Part shown: positions 60,876-64,000 of the stretch, piece after piece | How the letters are laid out: every line of letters begins with the position of its first letter | How positions within the stretch are numbered: position 1 is the stretch's first letter | NCBI RefSeq assembly: GCF_003967275.1 | Contig: NZ_AP018721.1 | Coordinates: 2,170,001-2,234,000 of the forward strand | Length of the DNA stretch: 64,000 bases | DNA from: Sulfuritortus calidifontis | GTDB taxonomy: Bacteria; Pseudomonadota; Gammaproteobacteria; Burkholderiales; Thiobacillaceae | Direction of reading: 5' to 3' | Position numbers and translations under genes: made by a program | The notes under the pieces: generated by a model | Seen by the model: only the letters and a program-made list of their open reading frames with translations | The model's database searches: none | What the model was told of the DNA's origin: nothing

Positions 60876-61226
60876 GAACTCCCCGCTCCGCAGCGCCATA
60901 GCCTCCCGCCAGATCGCTTCCACCACGCCATCGATGTTTTGCATCACATCGTGATTCCAAAAGCGCATCAGATGAAAACCCTTGCCGCGCAGCCATGCGT
61001 CACGTCGTTGATCGTAGGCCTGCGCCTCCATGTGCTGCCCGCCGTCCAGCTCGATGAGCAACTTCAAAGGCACACAGGCAAAATCCACCACATAAGGACC
61101 AACGGGATATTGCCGGCGAAAGGCCACGCCAAGTTGACCGCCGCGCAAATGCCGCCATAGGCGCTGTTCCGCCTCGGTCATATTGCTGCGCAGGCGCCGG
61201 GCCTTGAGGGTGATGGGGTGGGGCAT
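60852..61226 (-). CDS. DUF559/Vsr-like PD-(D/E)xK endonuclease domain protein
   Basis: 124 residues. The DUF559 core is RRLRSNMTEAEQRLW-HLR, FRRQYPVGPYVVDFAC and the ELDGGQH motif; E20, D48, E59, D61 and H64 form the metal site expected of the Vsr/VRR superfamily. It would cleave DNA, but the substrate is unknown. The last 11 residues come from repeat array C. Arrays C and D flank it on both sides, and the ATG (61226) is 52 bases after array D's left end. No clear ribosome site. Its size is the usual stand-alone DUF559 size. Confidence 0.75.
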   Translation of the reverse strand: MPHPITLKARRLRSNMTEAEQRLWRHLRGGQLGVAFRRQYPVGPYVVDFACVPLKLLIELDGGQHMEAQAYDQRRDAWLRGKGFHLMRFWNHDVMQNIDGVVEAIWREAMALRSGEFSPSQPPP

Positions 61227-61277
61227 GCCTGAATTTTTCTCTGGCCTTGGCAGCTTCGCAAGAAGCAAGAAGATCGT

Positions 61278-61637
61278 CCCCACCCCTGCCCTCCCCACAA
61301 GTGGGGAGGGAGTTTTGCACCTCCCCACTCGTGGGGGAGGCCGGGAGGGGCTCAAACCCAGCCCAGCCTTAGACCCCTCCCCCATTTATGGGGGAGGCCG
61401 GGAGGGGCTCAAACCCAGCCCAGCCTTAGACCCCTCCCCCATTTATGGGGGAGGCCGGGAGGGGCTCGATCCAGACCTAGCCTCAGACCCCTCCCCCATT
61501 TATGGGGGAGGCCGGGAGGGGCTCAAACCCAGCCCAGCCTCAGACCCCTCCCCCATTTATGGGGGAGGCCGGGAGGGGCTCAAACCCAGCCCAGCCTCAG
61601 ACCCCTCCCCCATTTATGGGGGAGGCCGGGAGGGGGA
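61278..61637. repeat. 57-bp tandem palindromic repeat array D
   Basis: Left-end module (61278-61312), then six units with cores at 61320, 61376, 61433, 61490, 61547 and 61604 (period 57, once 56), almost identical apart from the 23-base tail. The right end GGGAGGGGGA stops 1 base before the stop codon of the DHH phosphoesterase gene. Same unit and orientation as arrays A and C. Confidence 0.92.
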
Positions 61638-62594
61638 TCACCCCCCATACGCCGCATAGAAAGCCCGGACAAACCGGTCCAGCTCCGACTCGGGCAGGCG
61701 GTTGATGCCCGCGGCACCGGCCCGGCCGCCGCCCGATTCGAACTGCCGGCACAGGGCATCGGCGCCCTGCCGGTGCAAGAGCGGCGCGCGCACGCTCACC
61801 ACGTAATGCCCCTGGCTCGCCCGGCTGATGAGGGCGTGCGCCCGCTCGGGATGGGCCTGGGCCAGCTCGTTGGCGAAGACGCCGGACACCCGGCGCGCCC
61901 AGGCCGCGTCCGGCAGCAGATAGACCGCGCCGCCGGGACGCACCTCGTGCGGCACGAGATTGCGCGCCTGCGCCATGTCCTCGGCATAGCCCAGCTTCAA
62001 TGCTTGGAATTCCGGGGCGGCGTCGATGAAGGCGAAAGGCTCGCCATAGGCCAGCAGACGCCGGTAGAGCTGGTCCGGCGGGAAGTGCAGATCGGCCACG
62101 GTCTCGCCGTAGGCGTTGTAGTTGATGCACTCGCCCAGCTCGCGCAGCAGGTCCAGCCGGGGGGTATCCAGCTCCAGGGTCGCGGCGACGCGCCGGGCGC
62201 TGTCGGCCATGCCGTCGCCGAAGGCGGCGACCACCGCCCAGATCCGCTGGGCGCCATTGAGCTGGCGATCGACGATCAGGCTGGTGCAGATGTCGGCCGC
62301 CTGGTCGATGTGCGGCTCGAAGTTGGGGTGCGTCGGCAGCTCGCCCGGGTTGTGATGGTCGAACCAGCGTACCCGCGCGCCCGCCGCCAGCAGGCGGTCC
62401 AGGTCTGCCCGGTTGCGGGCCACGGCAATGTCGAGCGCGGTGACGACATCGCCGGCCCCGGCCGACACCCGTGCCAAAAGGCCGATGTCGCGCTTGACCC
62501 CGGTCACCAACTGGCTTGCGGCCGGCTGGCTCAGGCGCAGCTGCAGCAGGGCGCAGATCCCGTCCGCGTCGCCGTTGAAGGCATCGTATAACAT
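61638..62594 (-). CDS. DHH-family phosphoesterase
   Basis: 318 residues. DHH motifs: NGDADG (7-12) with metal-binding aspartates, DHHN (79-82) and a C-terminal DHHA1-like GGGRAGAAGIN. It lacks the RecJ-specific extra domain. Families of this size cleave nano-RNAs, pAp or cyclic di-AMP, so nanoRNase or PAP-phosphatase are possibilities; no clear choice. Starts divergently from the VanZ gene with overlapping start codons (CATG). Confidence 0.8.
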   Translation of the reverse strand: MLYDAFNGDADGICALLQLRLSQPAASQLVTGVKRDIGLLARVSAGAGDVVTALDIAVARNRADLDRLLAAGARVRWFDHHNPGELPTHPNFEPHIDQAADICTSLIVDRQLNGAQRIWAVVAAFGDGMADSARRVAATLELDTPRLDLLRELGECINYNAYGETVADLHFPPDQLYRRLLAYGEPFAFIDAAPEFQALKLGYAEDMAQARNLVPHEVRPGGAVYLLPDAAWARRVSGVFANELAQAHPERAHALISRASQGHYVVSVRAPLLHRQGADALCRQFESGGGRAGAAGINRLPESELDRFVRAFYAAYGG

Positions 62595-63666
62595 GCTGGT
62601 TGGAGCCTTTCGAATTCACACCTTGAACGCCACGCTCGCCACTTTACTGCAACGCCGCGGCCTTGCCCTGTTTCTGCTGAGTTATGCGGCACTGATTCTC
62701 TATGGCAGCCTGCATCCCTTCGGCCCCTGGCTGCCGGCAGGCGAGTGGTCGCCGGGTTTTCTCGTCGCGGCGCTGCCGCGCTTCATCACCCGCACCGATC
62801 TGACCACCAACCTGCTGGCCTACACCCCGCTCGGCTACGCCCTGGCGCTGTTGCTGGCGCGCTCCCACAGCCGGCGCCACGGCCTGCTGCTGGCCAGCCT
62901 GCTCTGCCTGGGCTACAGCTTCGTCCTGGAAAACCTGCAGACCCTGCTGCCCAGCCGCAACGCCTCCAATCTCGACATCGCCCTGAACGGTCTGGGCGGC
63001 TGGCTGGGCGCCCTCGCCGCGCGCCAGCACCGGCGCTGGCTGGCCTGGCTGGAGCTGTTTCTGCGCTGGCGCGAGCGCTGGTTCCTGCCGGGTGCGGCGA
63101 GCAATGCCGGGCTGATCCTGCTGCTGCTCTGGCCGCTCGCCCAGTTCAGCCTGATGCCCTTCCCGGCCATGGGCTGGGTGGAACTGTACCTGCGTCCGAT
63201 CGAGGCCGGCCTGGCCCTCGCCAAGCCGAACTGGCCTTGGCTGCTGGCGGTCTTTCTGGAGATGGCGGTGCTCGGCAGCTTCGCCGCCAGCCTGCTGCAG
63301 CCGGGCCGCTATGCCGGAGCGCTCGCCCTGCTGTTTCTCAGCGCCTTCGCCCTGAAGGTGCTCGTCGCCCTGCTGCTCTTGCGCTTCGGGGTGCTGGGCG
63401 GGGTGCTGTCGCTGGAGACCGTGGGCGGCTTTATCGCCGCCTACTGGTTCCTGCTGCTGCCGCCGGCCGCGCGCCAGCGCCGGGTGACGGCGGCAGCGCT
63501 CCTGGGCACGGTGGTGCTGTTGCGCCTGACCCTGGCCAAGTACCTGCTGCTGCCGACGTCGAACCCGTTCAACATCGTCGGCCTGGCTGACCTCACCGCC
63601 TCGCTCTGGCCTTATCTCGCCCTGGCCACCCTGCTCGCCCTGGCCTGGCGCCGCGATCAGGCCTGA
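62593..63666 (+). CDS. VanZ-like membrane protein
   Basis: 357 residues with about eight hydrophobic segments. The VanZ signature is near the N-terminus: ILYGSLHPFGPW, FITRTDLTTNLLAYTPLGYALALLLAR, and LENLQTLLPSRNASNLDIALNGLGG. The family is of uncertain role, linked to teicoplanin resistance in VanZ itself. The start is doubtful: the ATG at 62593 overlaps the DHH start codon back to back and has no ribosome site; TTG at 62623 is the alternative. The C-terminal half has further unassigned membrane spans. Confidence 0.72.
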   Translation: MLVGAFRIHTLNATLATLLQRRGLALFLLSYAALILYGSLHPFGPWLPAGEWSPGFLVAALPRFITRTDLTTNLLAYTPLGYALALLLARSHSRRHGLLLASLLCLGYSFVLENLQTLLPSRNASNLDIALNGLGGWLGALAARQHRRWLAWLELFLRWRERWFLPGAASNAGLILLLLWPLAQFSLMPFPAMGWVELYLRPIEAGLALAKPNWPWLLAVFLEMAVLGSFAASLLQPGRYAGALALLFLSAFALKVLVALLLLRFGVLGGVLSLETVGGFIAAYWFLLLPPAARQRRVTAAALLGTVVLLRLTLAKYLLLPTSNPFNIVGLADLTASLWPYLALATLLALAWRRDQA

Positions 63667-64000
63667 TCGGCGGCGGCCTCGACCCGGGCCAGTTCCTGTT
63701 CCAGCCGGCGCACCAGGCAGTGGGTGCTCTGCTTGCCGCTGTCGATCACGATGTCGGCCACTTCCAGATAGAGCGGATGACGCTGGGCGTAGAGGGCCTG
63801 AAGCCGTGCGAGCGGGTCTTCGGTCTGCAGCAGCGGCCGGTTGCGGTCGTGCCGGGTGCGCAGGAACAGCTCCTGCGGGCTGCAGTGCAGATAGACCACG
63901 ATGCCGCGCGCCTTCATGTGTTCGCGGTTGACCGGGTCGAGCACGGCACCGCCGCCGGTGGCGAGCACGATGCCCTGGCGCTGGGTCAGCTCGTCGATCA
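63657..64000 (-). CDS. aroK: Shikimate kinase, 3' part only
   Basis: About 114 residues of the C-terminal part, open at the right edge. Recognised by GIVLATGGGAVLD (shikimate-binding), VVYLHCSP, the LID/RPLL segment RHDRNRPLL and YAQRHPLYLEVADIVID. It phosphorylates shikimate. Its 3' end overlaps the VanZ-like gene by 10 bases on the opposite strand. Confidence 0.9.
   Translation of the reverse strand, partial: IDELTQRQGIVLATGGGAVLDPVNREHMKARGIVVYLHCSPQELFLRTRHDRNRPLLQTEDPLARLQALYAQRHPLYLEVADIVIDSGKQSTHCLVRRLEQELARVEAAADQA

Noticed and set aside
57469-60996. A 1175-codon minus-strand open frame opposite ubiJ-ubiB-symporter
   Set aside because: It lies antisense to clearly motif-bearing genes, is His/Gln/Gly/Asp-rich in the way GC-rich shadow frames are, and runs through a repeat array. 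Similar long shadow frames exist opposite metH, the HDOD pair, ppc and nrdJ.
61278-61637. CRISPR array
   Set aside because: The units repeat over their whole 57 bp including the tails; there are no unique spacers and no cas genes.
61183-61659. 158-codon plus-strand frame through array D
   Set aside because: It is a direct translation of the tandem repeats (EGLKPSPA..YGGGR words) with no independent start or domain.

Overview
The window is a GC-rich, gene-dense bacterial chromosome segment, probably from a chemolithoautotrophic betaproteobacterium of the Thiobacillus/Sulfuritortus type. The evidence is a form II RuBisCO operon (cbbM-cbbQ-cbbO) with a divergent cbbR and the end of a second cbbR, typical betaproteobacterial gene neighbourhoods (4.5S RNA-dnaX-ybaB-recR, radC/coaBC-dut, yhdP-nitrilase-tldD, ubiJ-ubiB) and betaproteobacterial-style palindromic intergenic repeats. 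The species assignment is inference. Most of the window is core genome; no phage, plasmid, transposase or CRISPR locus is visible.

Layout. 0-6.3 kb: carbon fixation (cbbR2 fragment, cbbO, cbbQ, cbbM, cbbR). 6.3-12.3 kb: rRNA methyltransferase, secreted PLD-type nuclease, MscS channel, fatty acid desaturase, and a response regulator fused to TPRs. 12.5-15.9 kb: ribosomal proteins L33/L28, radC, coaBC, dut, rhodanese. 15.9-27.5 kb: metH, a HIT-like protein, yhdP, a small exported protein, nitrilase (Nit1-type), tldD and a DUF2934 protein with a histone-H1-like tail. 27.5-28.5 kb: a gene-free kilobase holding a 580-bp inverted-repeat element and then a Phe/Tyr-rich leader peptide with an attenuator in front of DAHP synthase (28.5-29.6 kb). 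29.6-38.1 kb: 4.5S RNA, dnaX, ybaB, recR, two tandem HDOD-GAF regulators, purB, a thioredoxin-TPR (CnoX-like) protein. 38.2-47 kb (minus strand): lipoprotein, gamma-carbonic anhydrase, PEP carboxylase, then an unrecognised four-gene set of exported proteins including a 1052-residue protein with repeated PEGA/CarboxypepD_reg-like domains. 47-54.8 kb: oligopeptidase A, a DUF4124-glutaredoxin fusion, exonuclease III, B12-dependent ribonucleotide reductase with an NrdR-box-like site, a secreted GGCT-like protein, DUF302. 54.9-64 kb: class II aldolase plus mtnA (probable DHAP shunt for methylthio-/deoxy-nucleoside salvage), ubiJ, ubiB, a Na+/solute symporter, a DUF559 nuclease, a DHH phosphoesterase, a VanZ-like protein and the 3' part of shikimate kinase.

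How they work together. RuBisCO, its CbbQO activase and CbbR form one regulated CO2-fixation unit; gamma-carbonic anhydrase and PEP carboxylase may form a bicarbonate-fixing pair. Two B12 enzymes (MetH, NrdJ) point to cobalamin dependence, and adenosylcobalamin/SAM chemistry yields 5'-deoxyadenosine and methylthioadenosine whose sugar parts the aldolase-MtnA pair would recycle.

The points most worth a second look are (1) the aromatic leader peptide/attenuator before aroG, (2) four arrays of a 57-bp palindromic repeat packed around a Vsr-like DUF559 nuclease, whose sequence even encodes the C-termini of three neighbouring proteins, (3) the aldolase-mtnA pair, (4) the exported PEGA/TPR/Cys-rich cluster and (5) the 580-bp inverted-repeat element. 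All gene names rest on motifs read by eye; no database search was possible.
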